Below are positions 10,327 through 19,679 of a DNA stretch of 64,000 nucleotides, one piece after another. The notes under the pieces were generated by a model. That model made no database searches, was not told the origin of the DNA, and saw only the letters and a program-made list of their open reading frames with translations. Each line of letters begins with the position of its first letter. The stretch's first letter is position 1. The stretch comes from an uncultured Lachnospiraceae bacterium. Lineage in GTDB: Bacteria > Bacillota > Clostridia > Lachnospirales > Lachnospiraceae. Location of the stretch: assembly GCA_946631295.1 (NCBI GenBank), contig CAMOZY010000008.1, positions 1 to 64,000 on the forward strand. Reading direction: 5' to 3'. A program made the position numbers and the translations under genes.

Positions 10327-10411
10327 TAGGATCTCATACTGAATCATTAACGGGTCACAGACCCACATTTTCAAGAGGGGATAATATCCCAAGGCTTTAA
10401 GGAGGCACTAA

Positions 10412-10624
10412 ATGAACAAGGGAACTGTCAAGTGGTTTAACGCACAGAAGGGTTATGGTTTCATCACCGATGAGGCTACACAGAAGGACGTATTCGTACA
10501 CTTCTCCGGCATCAACTCTGATGGATACAAGACTCTCGACGAGGGCGCTACCGTTACCTTCGATATCGAAGTTGACGAAGCAAAGGGCAAGGAGCGCGCT
10601 GTTAACGTTACTGTACAGAAGTAA
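10412..10624 (+). CDS. CspA-family cold shock protein
   Basis: [34 protein letters not shown]; strong SD aaggagg. Confidence 0.97.
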   Translation: MNKGTVKWFNAQKGYGFITDEATQKDVFVHFSGINSDGYKTLDEGATVTFDIEVDEAKGKERAVNVTVQK

Positions 10625-10668
10625 ACCGTTTGAATATAGATAAATATATTCACTAGGACAAAAAACCC

Positions 10669-10699
10669 AAAAGCGGATGGCATTCAGCCATCCGCTTTT
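10669..10699. terminator. Bidirectional terminator between csp and aguB
   Basis: AAAAGCGGATGGCattcaGCCATCCGCTTTT. Confidence 0.9.
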
Positions 10700-10717
10700 C
10701 TTTTAGTCTGTAATCTT

Positions 10718-11590
10718 TCAGTCTGTGATCAGTCCGTACATCTCAGGTCTTCTGTCCCGGAAGATTCCCCATTCAAGTCTTTTGCTGCGAAGCAGTTCAA
10801 AATCATACTCTGCAGTTACGATCTCTTCTCCGTCATTTCCCGCTTTTGCGATCACATCACCTGTCTCATCCGTAAGGAAGCTCGTTCCATAGAATTTAAG
10901 TGAGCTGCTCTGCCCTCCGTTTTCTTCGGTGGGAGCAACCTCTTCCGTTCCATATCTGTTGGCTGCAGCGACGGGGATTATGTTTGCGGCAGAATGACCC
11001 TGCATCGTTCTCATCCAGTGACCCGAACTGTCACCGCCAAGGATCGGTTCGCTTCCGATAGCCGTGGGATACAGGATGATATCCGCACCAAGAAGCGCAA
11101 GGCTCCTTGCAGTCTCCGGGAACCACTGATCCCAGCATATTCCCATTCCTACTCTTCCGTATGTCGTATCAAAAACCTTAAATCCCGTATTACCCGGAGT
11201 AAAATAGAACTTCTCCTGATAGAAATGATCATCAGGGATATGTGTCTTTCTGTATATTCCGAGGTTCTTTCCGCAGTCGAGCATCACAACGGTATTATAA
11301 AGAACCGTTCCTGCTCTTTCATAAATGCTTACGGGAATAACGACAGAAAGCTCTTCGGAAACACCGGTCAGTGCATTTACGGCATCATTTTCCGAAACGC
11401 TCTTTGCAAACTCATAATAATCATATCTTCTTTCCTGGCAAAAATACTGTCTTTCAAAAAGTTCGGGAAGAAGAATGATCTTCGCACCGCCCTCTGCTGC
11501 TTTTCTCACAAGCCTTATCGCCTTATCGATATTTTCCTGAACAATGCGCGTACAGCTCATCTGTATTGCGGCAACTTTTATCTCAGACAT
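10718..11590 (-). CDS. aguB: N-carbamoylputrescine amidohydrolase
   Basis: Nitrilase-family: LLPELFERQYFCQ, MGICWDQWFPETAR; adjacent to aguA. Start set at MSEIKV with upstream GAGG. Confidence 0.9.
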   Translation of the reverse strand: MSEIKVAAIQMSCTRIVQENIDKAIRLVRKAAEGGAKIILLPELFERQYFCQERRYDYYEFAKSVSENDAVNALTGVSEELSVVIPVSIYERAGTVLYNTVVMLDCGKNLGIYRKTHIPDDHFYQEKFYFTPGNTGFKVFDTTYGRVGMGICWDQWFPETARSLALLGADIILYPTAIGSEPILGGDSSGHWMRTMQGHSAANIIPVAAANRYGTEEVAPTEENGGQSSSLKFYGTSFLTDETGDVIAKAGNDGEEIVTAEYDFELLRSKRLEWGIFRDRRPEMYGLITD

Positions 11591-11651
11591 TCTGAATTCC
11601 TCTCTGTTTCTCACAATCCGGTTTCGTCAAACGGCAGAACCACTCCCTCAT

Positions 11652-12836
11652 TCACATAGGTATCTGCTGGGTTATGCAGTGGATATTGCCACCGCCAAGC
11701 AGGATGTTTCTTGCATCTATCGGGATTACTTTTTTGTCCGGCAGGAGCTCTTCAAGGATCTTAACCGCCCTTTCATCGCTTTTAGCGTTAACGCCTCCAA
11801 ACTGCGGAACAAGCGCGCATCCGTTTGCAAAATAAAAATTCACATAGCTTGCAGCCAGTCTTTCTCCCTCTTCCCTTTCATCCTCGCCGGGTTCAAATAC
11901 ATAATTGTCTATATCTTCCCCGGTACAGCACACCGGGATATCCGGAATCGGGAGCTTATGAACCTTAAGAGTTCTTCCCCTGGCATCGGTCACGCCTGAC
12001 AGATACTCAAGATCAGCCGATGAAAGTTCGAACTGAGGATCATTCTTATCATCGGTCCATGCAAGCACCACCTCACCGGTACGAATGAACGCGGCAACAT
12101 TATCTACATGCTCATTGGTCTCATCCATATATATGCCGCGGGGAAGCCATAATACCTTTTCTATACCAAGGTTTGCCTTAAGCTTTTCTTCTATTTCCTC
12201 CCTGGACAGATTGGGATTTCTTCCGGGTGAAAGAAGGCAGCTTTCCGTAACAAGAAGAGTCCCTTCACCATCCGTATGTATGCTTCCGCCTTCAAGAACA
12301 AACGGAGAAGCATCGATAACTTCGTCTCCCAAAACAGCAGCGAATTTTTTCGCAACCTCCTGATCCCTGCTCCAGTCGGCATAGAGCCCGTCATAAGTTC
12401 CGCCCCATGCATTGAAGTTCCAGTTAACTGCGAGACGCTGATGGGATGAATTACCGGTTTCTTCGTTTTTGTTTTCATCATCCCTTATTACAAAAGTAGG
12501 TCCTGTATCCCTTGCCCAGGAATCATCAGTCTCCATCTCAATAATAGTAAGCCGTTCCTCATTAATGAGACTATCTTCATTGTTGAGCCTGTCCTCACCT
12601 GCAACCCCTTCTTCACGTACATGGCTTTCCCTTGCAAGTGTTTTTAACCTTCCAAGGACATATTCTTTTTTTCCGGGACTGACGATAAGCCAGACCTTCT
12701 CTGTCTTAAGGAGATTCATGATCACGTCCGTAAAAGAAGCCTCGGCACCTGAAGTATCCTTCCCCCAGCTGCCGGGTCTTTCGGGCCATATCATAAGCGT
12801 TCCAAGATGCGGTTCAAATTCTCCGGGAAATCTCAA
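11652..12836 (-). CDS. aguA: Agmatine deiminase
   Basis: DDSWARDTGPTFV, NAWGG, ILLGGGNIHCITQQIP. Confidence 0.93.
   Translation of the reverse strand: MRFPGEFEPHLGTLMIWPERPGSWGKDTSGAEASFTDVIMNLLKTEKVWLIVSPGKKEYVLGRLKTLARESHVREEGVAGEDRLNNEDSLINEERLTIIEMETDDSWARDTGPTFVIRDDENKNEETGNSSHQRLAVNWNFNAWGGTYDGLYADWSRDQEVAKKFAAVLGDEVIDASPFVLEGGSIHTDGEGTLLVTESCLLSPGRNPNLSREEIEEKLKANLGIEKVLWLPRGIYMDETNEHVDNVAAFIRTGEVVLAWTDDKNDPQFELSSADLEYLSGVTDARGRTLKVHKLPIPDIPVCCTGEDIDNYVFEPGEDEREEGERLAASYVNFYFANGCALVPQFGGVNAKSDERAVKILEELLPDKKVIPIDARNILLGGGNIHCITQQIPM
12543..12596 (-). repeat. Three degenerate 18-bp tandem units inside aguA
   Basis: Encodes EDRLNN/EDSLIN/EERLTI. Confidence 0.6.
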
Positions 12837-14140
12837 GAAAGTCTCTCCTTAAAATCTTCGTAACCAAATGTCCTGACGATCTCAAATCTGTCCTCGTCAT
12901 CAGAATCTTTTTCAAGGACGATGTCCGGCAGCGGCATTCCGTTAAATGTATTATTCTTGACCATGCTGTAAATGGCCATATCCCCGAAAGTAAGGATATC
13001 TCCGACAGCAGGCATTTGAGGAAGCCTGTAGATACCGATCACATCCCCGGCAAGACAGGTTCTCGATGCAAGCCTTACCCACACTCCGCCTTGTTCATCT
13101 GTGGAAGCTTTTCTGACACTTCCGTCACTTTCTGAAATGATATTCTTTTCAGGCACGAAGCTTTCCGTACCGGGTCTGCTTCCCAGGGCTCCGAAAAGAG
13201 GAGGTGTATAGGGCATTTCAAGCACATCAGGCATATGACATGCAGCAGATGCATCCATGATCAGAGTCGGAATATCACTTGTGTTAACTATATCCATCAC
13301 CTTAGTGATAAGCGTTCCCGCATTAAGCGCTATGGCTTCACCGGGTTCAAGATATATCTGAAATCCGTAACGTTCTCTGACTTCCTTCAAAAAAGAGATA
13401 AGACGGCTTACCTCATAATCATCCCTTGTTATATGATGGCCGCCGCCCATGTTTATCCATTCGATCTGTTTCAGTTGCTCTCCGAATCTTTCTTCAACAC
13501 TTTTGAAGGTATCGATAAGAGGCCGGACATTCTGCTCACAGAGAGTATGGAAATGAAGTCCGGTAACACCTTCTGGAAGCTTATCGGAAAGATCATTTCT
13601 TCTTATTCCGAGTCTTGAACCCCTGCTGCAGGGATCATAAATGGCATGCCCTTCCTGAGTTGAGAATTCGGGATTGATGCGAAGTGCGGTCTTTACCTTA
13701 CCTGCTTTCTGATAAGGCTCCCAAACAGATCTGTGAAGTTCAAGCTGCGAAAGTGAGTTGAAGTAAATATGCGAGCATATCTCACACAACTCCTTCATCT
13801 CATCCGGTGCATATGCAGGCTCGAATACATGATTTTCGGTTACATGATCAGATGCTGCATGATCCTCTGTAATATTTTCAGTCACATGTGCGCTTTCTGT
13901 TATATCATGTGCATGAAATTCTTCGCATGAAAGCCTTGCTTCATATATTCCCGAGGATGTGGTTCCGTCGAGATACGAAGCAATAAGAGGATAAACGCGA
14001 TACATCGAAAAAGCCTTCTGTGCAAGAAGTATCCTGCATCCCGACTCATCACGCACCTTCTTTAGTATTTTCAGATTTTGCTTAAGAGCCCCTTCCTGCA
14101 CAATGTAGGAAGGGGTTCTGAGTTCACTGTATTTCATCAT
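12833..14140 (-). CDS. nspC: Carboxynorspermidine/carboxyspermidine decarboxylase
   Basis: PLP fold III decarboxylase; YDPCSRGSRLGIR, LHFHTLCEQN, INMGGGHHITRDDY, LEPGEAIALNAG. Confidence 0.88.
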   Translation of the reverse strand: MMKYSELRTPSYIVQEGALKQNLKILKKVRDESGCRILLAQKAFSMYRVYPLIASYLDGTTSSGIYEARLSCEEFHAHDITESAHVTENITEDHAASDHVTENHVFEPAYAPDEMKELCEICSHIYFNSLSQLELHRSVWEPYQKAGKVKTALRINPEFSTQEGHAIYDPCSRGSRLGIRRNDLSDKLPEGVTGLHFHTLCEQNVRPLIDTFKSVEERFGEQLKQIEWINMGGGHHITRDDYEVSRLISFLKEVRERYGFQIYLEPGEAIALNAGTLITKVMDIVNTSDIPTLIMDASAACHMPDVLEMPYTPPLFGALGSRPGTESFVPEKNIISESDGSVRKASTDEQGGVWVRLASRTCLAGDVIGIYRLPQMPAVGDILTFGDMAIYSMVKNNTFNGMPLPDIVLEKDSDDEDRFEIVRTFGYEDFKERLS

Positions 14141-15402
14141 TAATCAACAAGCACGGGGTTTTCATCAACTACCCAGGGAAGTCCGTAGGTGTTAAGCATT
14201 TCCATGTAAGGATCCGGATCAAATTCATCGGTTGTAAATACTCCGGGCTTCTTCCATAGTCCCTTTACAACGAGTGCGGTTCCGATCATTGCAGGCACAC
14301 CTGTTGTATAGCTGATTGCCTGGCTTCCAAGCTCCTTATAGCATTCCTGATGATCACATACATTGTAGATGTAGATCTGTCTTTCCTTTCCGTCCTTACG
14401 GCCGGTGAAGATACATCCGATATTGGTCTTGCCGACCGTTATGGGTCCGAGACTTGCGGGATCAGGAAGCAGTGCCTTGAGGAACTGGATGGGAACTATT
14501 TCCTTACCGTCAAAATTGATAGGACTGGTTGAAAGCATTCCGACATTCTCGAGACATTTCATGTGAGTAAGATAGCTCTGTCCGAATGTCATGAAGAATC
14601 TGATCCTCTTTACGTTCGGGAAGTTTCTTCCGAGAGCTTCTATCTCCTCATGGTGAAGAAGATACATATCCTTTTCTCCGACCTCGGGGAAATTATATAC
14701 TCTCTTGATCTCCATGGGCTTTGTCTCAACCCATTTTCCGTTCTCCATGTAGCTTCCGTTAGCGGAAACCTCACGCAGGTTTATCTCGGGATTGAAGTTC
14801 GTAGCGAAAGGATAACCGTGATCACCGCCGTTACAGTCAAGAATATCGATGGTATCTATCTCATCAAAATAATGCTTTGCTGCATATGCGGTAAATACGC
14901 TTGTTACGCCGGGATCGAAGCCGGTTCCGAGAAGTGCGGTAAGTCCTGCCTCTTTGAACTTCTCTTCATAAGCCCACTGCCAGCTGTAATCGAAGTATGC
15001 GGTAAAGCCCTTCTCCGCACATCTCTTTTCGTAGATAGCTCTCCACTCAGGGTCATCGGTATCTTCAGGTTCGTAATTTGCGGTATCGATATAATCGACT
15101 TTGCACTCAAGACATGCGTCCATGATGGTCAGATCCTGATAAGGAAGTGCCACGTTAAGAACTGCATCCGGCTTATATGAACTGATGAGCTTTACAAGTT
15201 CATCCTTGCTGTCTGCATCGACCTTTGCAGTAGAAAGCTTTACACTTGTTCCTGCCTTCTCGATCTTTTCCTTAAGTTCAATGCACTTGCTCTCGGTACG
15301 GCTTGCTATCATAAGTTCAGTAAATGTCTCACTGTTCTGACAGCACTTCTGAATTGCAACCTGTGCCACACCACCGCAGCCAATAACCAGTAATCTGCTC
15401 AT
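14140..15402 (-). CDS. Carboxynorspermidine/carboxyspermidine dehydrogenase (saccharopine dehydrogenase family)
   Basis: MSRLLVIGCGGVAQVAIQKC; ALLGTGFDPGVTSVFTAYAAKHYFDEIDTIDILDCN; adjacency to nspC. Confidence 0.88.
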   Translation of the reverse strand: MSRLLVIGCGGVAQVAIQKCCQNSETFTELMIASRTESKCIELKEKIEKAGTSVKLSTAKVDADSKDELVKLISSYKPDAVLNVALPYQDLTIMDACLECKVDYIDTANYEPEDTDDPEWRAIYEKRCAEKGFTAYFDYSWQWAYEEKFKEAGLTALLGTGFDPGVTSVFTAYAAKHYFDEIDTIDILDCNGGDHGYPFATNFNPEINLREVSANGSYMENGKWVETKPMEIKRVYNFPEVGEKDMYLLHHEEIEALGRNFPNVKRIRFFMTFGQSYLTHMKCLENVGMLSTSPINFDGKEIVPIQFLKALLPDPASLGPITVGKTNIGCIFTGRKDGKERQIYIYNVCDHQECYKELGSQAISYTTGVPAMIGTALVVKGLWKKPGVFTTDEFDPDPYMEMLNTYGLPWVVDENPVLVD

Positions 15403-15491
15403 TACATTTCCTCCTATATTTTACGCACCTTTCTGCAGCATTTCTGCAGGATCAGTACTATTATTGTTTCATACATTTTTACGAAAGTGTA

Positions 15492-16358
15492 TTATTCTTC
15501 TTCCTTCATGATATCCTCTACATACTTGGGAAGCATGAATGCTCCCTGATGCAGATGTGTAGTGTAATACCATGTCTTTATATTTCTCTTTTCCCAGCGC
15601 TCCGGGTCAAAATCCTTCAGAGGATGATACTTCTTCGATGCAAATCCGAAGAGCCAGTAACCCGCAGGGCATGTGGGAATATGTGCCTGGTAAACTCTCG
15701 TTATCGGGAATGATTTAAAAACCTTCCTGTGCATGGCCCTGCAGTTTTCCTCATCCTCATCAAAGAAGGGACTTCCGTGCTGGTAGACCATGATACCGTC
15801 TTCATGAAGTGCCTTATAGCAGTTCCCGTAGAATTCCTTCGTAAAAAGTCCTGCCTCATGTCCGAGAGGATCCGTCGCATCATTGATGATAAGATCGTAC
15901 TTATCCTTGCATCTTCTGAGGAATCTGAGACCGTCCTCGTAATAGATCCTTACTCTTACATCCTCGAGACCAATTGCATTGTCGGGAAAATATTTTCTGC
16001 ACACATCGACAAACATCTTATCGGGCTCGGCGATATCAATAACCTCGATCTCCTTGTAGTGTGACAGCTCTCTGGCAACACCGCCGTCTCCGCCTCCGAT
16101 GACAAGCACTCTCTTAACATTGGGGTGTACCGCCATGGGAACGTGGACTATCATCTCATCATATGTGAACTCTTCCTGTTCGGAAAAAATAACATTACCG
16201 TTTGATGTAAGAAATTTTCCAAACTCCGGAGAATCAAATACATCTATCCTTCTGAATTCACTTGTTCCGCTGTAAAGATGCTGGTCAACACGGATAGCCA
16301 TCTTAACGTTGGAGGTATGCATTTCCTCGAACCAGTATTCCATTCTGTTTTCTGCCAT
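15492..16358 (-). CDS. speE: Spermidine synthase-like aminopropyltransferase
   Basis: VLVIGGGDGGVARELSHY, INDATDPLGHEAGLFTKEFY. Confidence 0.88.
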   Translation of the reverse strand: MAENRMEYWFEEMHTSNVKMAIRVDQHLYSGTSEFRRIDVFDSPEFGKFLTSNGNVIFSEQEEFTYDEMIVHVPMAVHPNVKRVLVIGGGDGGVARELSHYKEIEVIDIAEPDKMFVDVCRKYFPDNAIGLEDVRVRIYYEDGLRFLRRCKDKYDLIINDATDPLGHEAGLFTKEFYGNCYKALHEDGIMVYQHGSPFFDEDEENCRAMHRKVFKSFPITRVYQAHIPTCPAGYWLFGFASKKYHPLKDFDPERWEKRNIKTWYYTTHLHQGAFMLPKYVEDIMKEEE

Positions 16359-16442
16359 AATATTTTCCTCTCAGAAATATCAGACTCAGCGCATTTCCTG
16401 ACTGTCTCTTCGAAAAAGACATCTGTAAATCCGCATAAAACA

Positions 16443-17891
16443 TCACTTCAGCACGCAGAGCTCCGAGATATCATCACTTTCAGGTCCCTGCATGGAACAG
16501 CCCTTTTCCTTGGCCGCCTTGATATAATCAAGTATCTCACGGGTTATCATCTCACCGGGAGCAAGTATCGGGATTCCGGGCGGATAACACATTACTGACT
16601 CCGCACAGATCCTGCCTACTGTATCATCTATCGGAAGCTTAATCTTCTCTGCATAAAATGCTTCCTGCGGTGTGGCCTTTACGATCGGTGTCACATATTC
16701 CGCACTGAAGAAGCTCCCCTCAGGCTTGGAATACAGCCTTGCAATATCATCAAGAGCACCGGCAAGTCTTTCGATATCCTGAAGCCTGTCACCTATTGAG
16801 ATGTAGGCAAGGACATTGGACAGATCACCGAACTCCATCTGAATATCATACTCTTCACGAAGAAGATCATATACCTCGATTCCGGTAAGACCTATTCCTC
16901 TTGTATTGATAACGAGCTTGGTCTCATCGAAATCAAAAACACTCTTTCCGTTTATCAGTTCCGAACCGAATGCGTAATATCCTTCTATCTCATTGATCTC
17001 GGCTCTTGCATATGAAGCCATCTCACATACCTTCCCGAAGCTTTCTTTTCCGTGAAGGGCAAGATTTCTTCTGCTTATGTCAAGACTTCCGAGAAGAAGA
17101 TATGACGCACTTGTCGTTTGTGTGAGATTGATTATATTGCTCACATATCCTTCATTAACTCCCTCACCTATGAGCAAAAGAGAACTCTGTGTGAGCGAAC
17201 CTCCTGATTTATGCATGGATACGGCTGACATATCCGCGCCTGCTGCCATTCCGTTCAGAGGAAGATTCTCTCCAAAGTAAAGATGTGTTCCGTGAGCTTC
17301 ATCAACAAGCGCCAGCATTCCCGCATCATGAGCAAGCTTTACTATCGTCTGAAGATCGGAGCAGATTCCGTAATAAGAGGGATTGTTGATAAGTATAGCC
17401 TTTGCATCGGGATTCTCCGTGATAGCCTTCTTAACATCCTCTATCTCCATTCCGAGAGGGATACCGAGCTTGGTATCAACCTTCGGATCTATATATACAG
17501 GTATAGCTCCGCAAAGCACCAGAGCATTTATCGCACTCTTGTGAACATTTCTGGGCATGATGATCTTATCGCCTCTTTTGCAGGCGGTAAACACCATACT
17601 CTGAACCGCTCCCGTTGTTCCTCCGACCATGAAGAAAGCATGAGCTGCTCCGAAAGCATCGGCCGCAAGTTCCTCTGCCTCCTTGATAACGGAAACAGGA
17701 TGACACAGATTGTCCAGGGGCTTCATTGAGTTGACATCAATCTCAACACATTGCTGTCCGAGAAAATCAACCAGCCCGCGGTTTCCGCGTCCTCTCTTAT
17801 GTCCGGGAACATCGAAGGGTACGACCCTCAGTCTTCTGAATTTTTCAAGTGCACTGTAGAGTGGCACTTCCTGCTGCTTTGCATTATCCAT
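16443..17891 (-). CDS. speA: Arginine (Orn/Lys/Arg fold) decarboxylase
   Basis: VPFDVPGHKRGRGN, LVDEAHGTHLYFGE, AVSMHKSGGSLTQSSLLL; operon with aguA/aguB supports arginine as substrate. Confidence 0.85.
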   Translation of the reverse strand: MDNAKQQEVPLYSALEKFRRLRVVPFDVPGHKRGRGNRGLVDFLGQQCVEIDVNSMKPLDNLCHPVSVIKEAEELAADAFGAAHAFFMVGGTTGAVQSMVFTACKRGDKIIMPRNVHKSAINALVLCGAIPVYIDPKVDTKLGIPLGMEIEDVKKAITENPDAKAILINNPSYYGICSDLQTIVKLAHDAGMLALVDEAHGTHLYFGENLPLNGMAAGADMSAVSMHKSGGSLTQSSLLLIGEGVNEGYVSNIINLTQTTSASYLLLGSLDISRRNLALHGKESFGKVCEMASYARAEINEIEGYYAFGSELINGKSVFDFDETKLVINTRGIGLTGIEVYDLLREEYDIQMEFGDLSNVLAYISIGDRLQDIERLAGALDDIARLYSKPEGSFFSAEYVTPIVKATPQEAFYAEKIKLPIDDTVGRICAESVMCYPPGIPILAPGEMITREILDYIKAAKEKGCSMQGPESDDISELCVLK

Positions 17892-17904
17892 TTCTTATAA
17901 ACCC

Positions 17905-18939
17905 TTACATTCCAAATACATAATACCTGCACAGGAAAAGAAGGAACAGATGCACAGGATAGAACGCATAGAAGAAATATTTCATTCTCAGTCCGCGCTT
18001 TCCGTTATACATCCTTATGGGAATCTCATCGATAAATGCAATGCCCTCTCCGAAGCTCATGATCGTAAGAGCAAGACATCCCATTGCAAATCCCTTATCC
18101 TTGTTACTCCTGAATACATAAATGGCAACAACCGCAAGAACTCCCCATCCGCCGTAATCCGTGAAAAGCACCTCGGCAGTTCCGAAGAAAACAAGCGTTG
18201 TAAGGAGCGAAGCTGAAACACGCTTTTTCTTCTCATCATCCCATTTGTTCGAAACACACAGGTATATGATCACTCCGGTCGCAAAACCTATCACGCCCGT
18301 GATAACGGTCTGAATAGTATCATCAGCCCCGAAGATCGAACCGAAAATGATTCCGAAGATACTGACCATACTTGTGCATGCTCCCCATCCGGCAAGCACA
18401 CCGCTGATGAGCCATCCGATCTTAGCGGGAACTTTAAATATCCTGTGCGAGATATCAAGTTCCGATAACTTCTTTATCGAAGCAAGCGCCAGCACACCGA
18501 AAAACAGCGTGAAGAACACGTTCTGGTGTCTGAGCGTTACCTCTCCGAAAAATGCAAGATCAAAGGGAACATCAGACACAAATGCAAAAATGATAAGTCT
18601 GATCATATATTTCCTGAGATCATGTGTATGTATGAACCCTTCAACAAGCAGAAAGCAGAATATCGGAAATGCAATTCTTCCTATACTCCTGAGAGTCATA
18701 TCTATACTGTTGACCGTTGACGCATCAAGCATCCAGTCATGCCAGAGCCACGGTACCTTTGCCATCATCTGCTGTCTGCAGTATTCGGCTCCGTTTTGAT
18801 CCATGAATTTATAGGTATAAAACTCGAAAAGCGATGCACCGACATGATCTATGAACATCGTGATGATTGCGATCAGTTTGAGCGTACTGCCGGGAATCCC
18901 CTTCCTTCCTGATGCAGCCTCATTTTTCACATTTTCCAT
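17905..18939 (-). CDS. TraX-family membrane protein
   Basis: STLKLIAIITMFIDHVGA and KYFFYAFYPVHLFLLFLC with multiple TMs. Confidence 0.85.
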   Translation of the reverse strand: MENVKNEAASGRKGIPGSTLKLIAIITMFIDHVGASLFEFYTYKFMDQNGAEYCRQQMMAKVPWLWHDWMLDASTVNSIDMTLRSIGRIAFPIFCFLLVEGFIHTHDLRKYMIRLIIFAFVSDVPFDLAFFGEVTLRHQNVFFTLFFGVLALASIKKLSELDISHRIFKVPAKIGWLISGVLAGWGACTSMVSIFGIIFGSIFGADDTIQTVITGVIGFATGVIIYLCVSNKWDDEKKKRVSASLLTTLVFFGTAEVLFTDYGGWGVLAVVAIYVFRSNKDKGFAMGCLALTIMSFGEGIAFIDEIPIRMYNGKRGLRMKYFFYAFYPVHLFLLFLCRYYVFGM

Positions 18940-18997
18940 TATTCAATTACTCCTCACAAGAAAAAATTATTCAACGCCATATGACATCACTGTCATT

Positions 18998-19615
18998 TTA
19001 TCCGGCAATGAATCCCTCAACTATCTCAAGCAGTTCTTCTCTTCCCTGCTTCGTCTCTGCCGAAAAAGGAAGTATAGTCACATCCTTCTCAGCCTTAAGT
19101 ACGGTTCTTATATTCTTAACCTGCTTTGCTATCTGAGATCTGTTTATCTTGTCTGCCTTGGTTGCAACCACAACCGGTGTAAGTCCCGCAGACACTATCC
19201 AGTCATACATCTGACGGTCATCCCCTGTTGGATCATGACGTATATCCACGAGAAGAACCACACACTTAAGCGTCTTAGACATTCGCAGATACTTTTCTAT
19301 CATCGGTCCCCACTTGGCCCGCTCTTCCATCGAGGTCCTCGCATATCCGTATCCCGGAAGATCCACAAGATAAAAGAATAGTTCTTCTTCCAAGCTGTCA
19401 CTTCCGCATCTTACCTTATAGTAATTAACGGTTCTCGTCTTGCCGGGCTCAGCACTTGTTCTTGCGAGCTTTTTTCTGTTAAGGAGCGCATTGATAAGGG
19501 ATGATTTTCCCACATTGCTCCTTCCCGCAAAAGCAAGCTCTGCATGCTCCATGACCGGGAATTTACTTGTGATACCGCAGACCGTCTCCAGTTCCGCATT
19601 CTTGACTGTCAGCAT
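18998..19615 (-). CDS. engB: Ribosome biogenesis GTPase EngB/YsxC
   Basis: AFAGRSNVGKSSLINALLNRK, FYLVDLPGYGYA, VATKADKI. Confidence 0.96.
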   Translation of the reverse strand: MLTVKNAELETVCGITSKFPVMEHAELAFAGRSNVGKSSLINALLNRKKLARTSAEPGKTRTVNYYKVRCGSDSLEEELFFYLVDLPGYGYARTSMEERAKWGPMIEKYLRMSKTLKCVVLLVDIRHDPTGDDRQMYDWIVSAGLTPVVVATKADKINRSQIAKQVKNIRTVLKAEKDVTILPFSAETKQGREELLEIVEGFIAG

Positions 19616-19625
19616 TTTTACCTCT

Positions 19626-19660
19626 TAAAAAAAGCTCCGGAAGCTATCCTTCCGGAGCTT
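19626..19660 (-). terminator. Terminator after clpX
   Basis: aaaaaAAGCTCCGGAAGctatcCTTCCGGAGCTT. Confidence 0.9.
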
Positions 19661-19679
19661 AACGCATTACTGTCTATGT

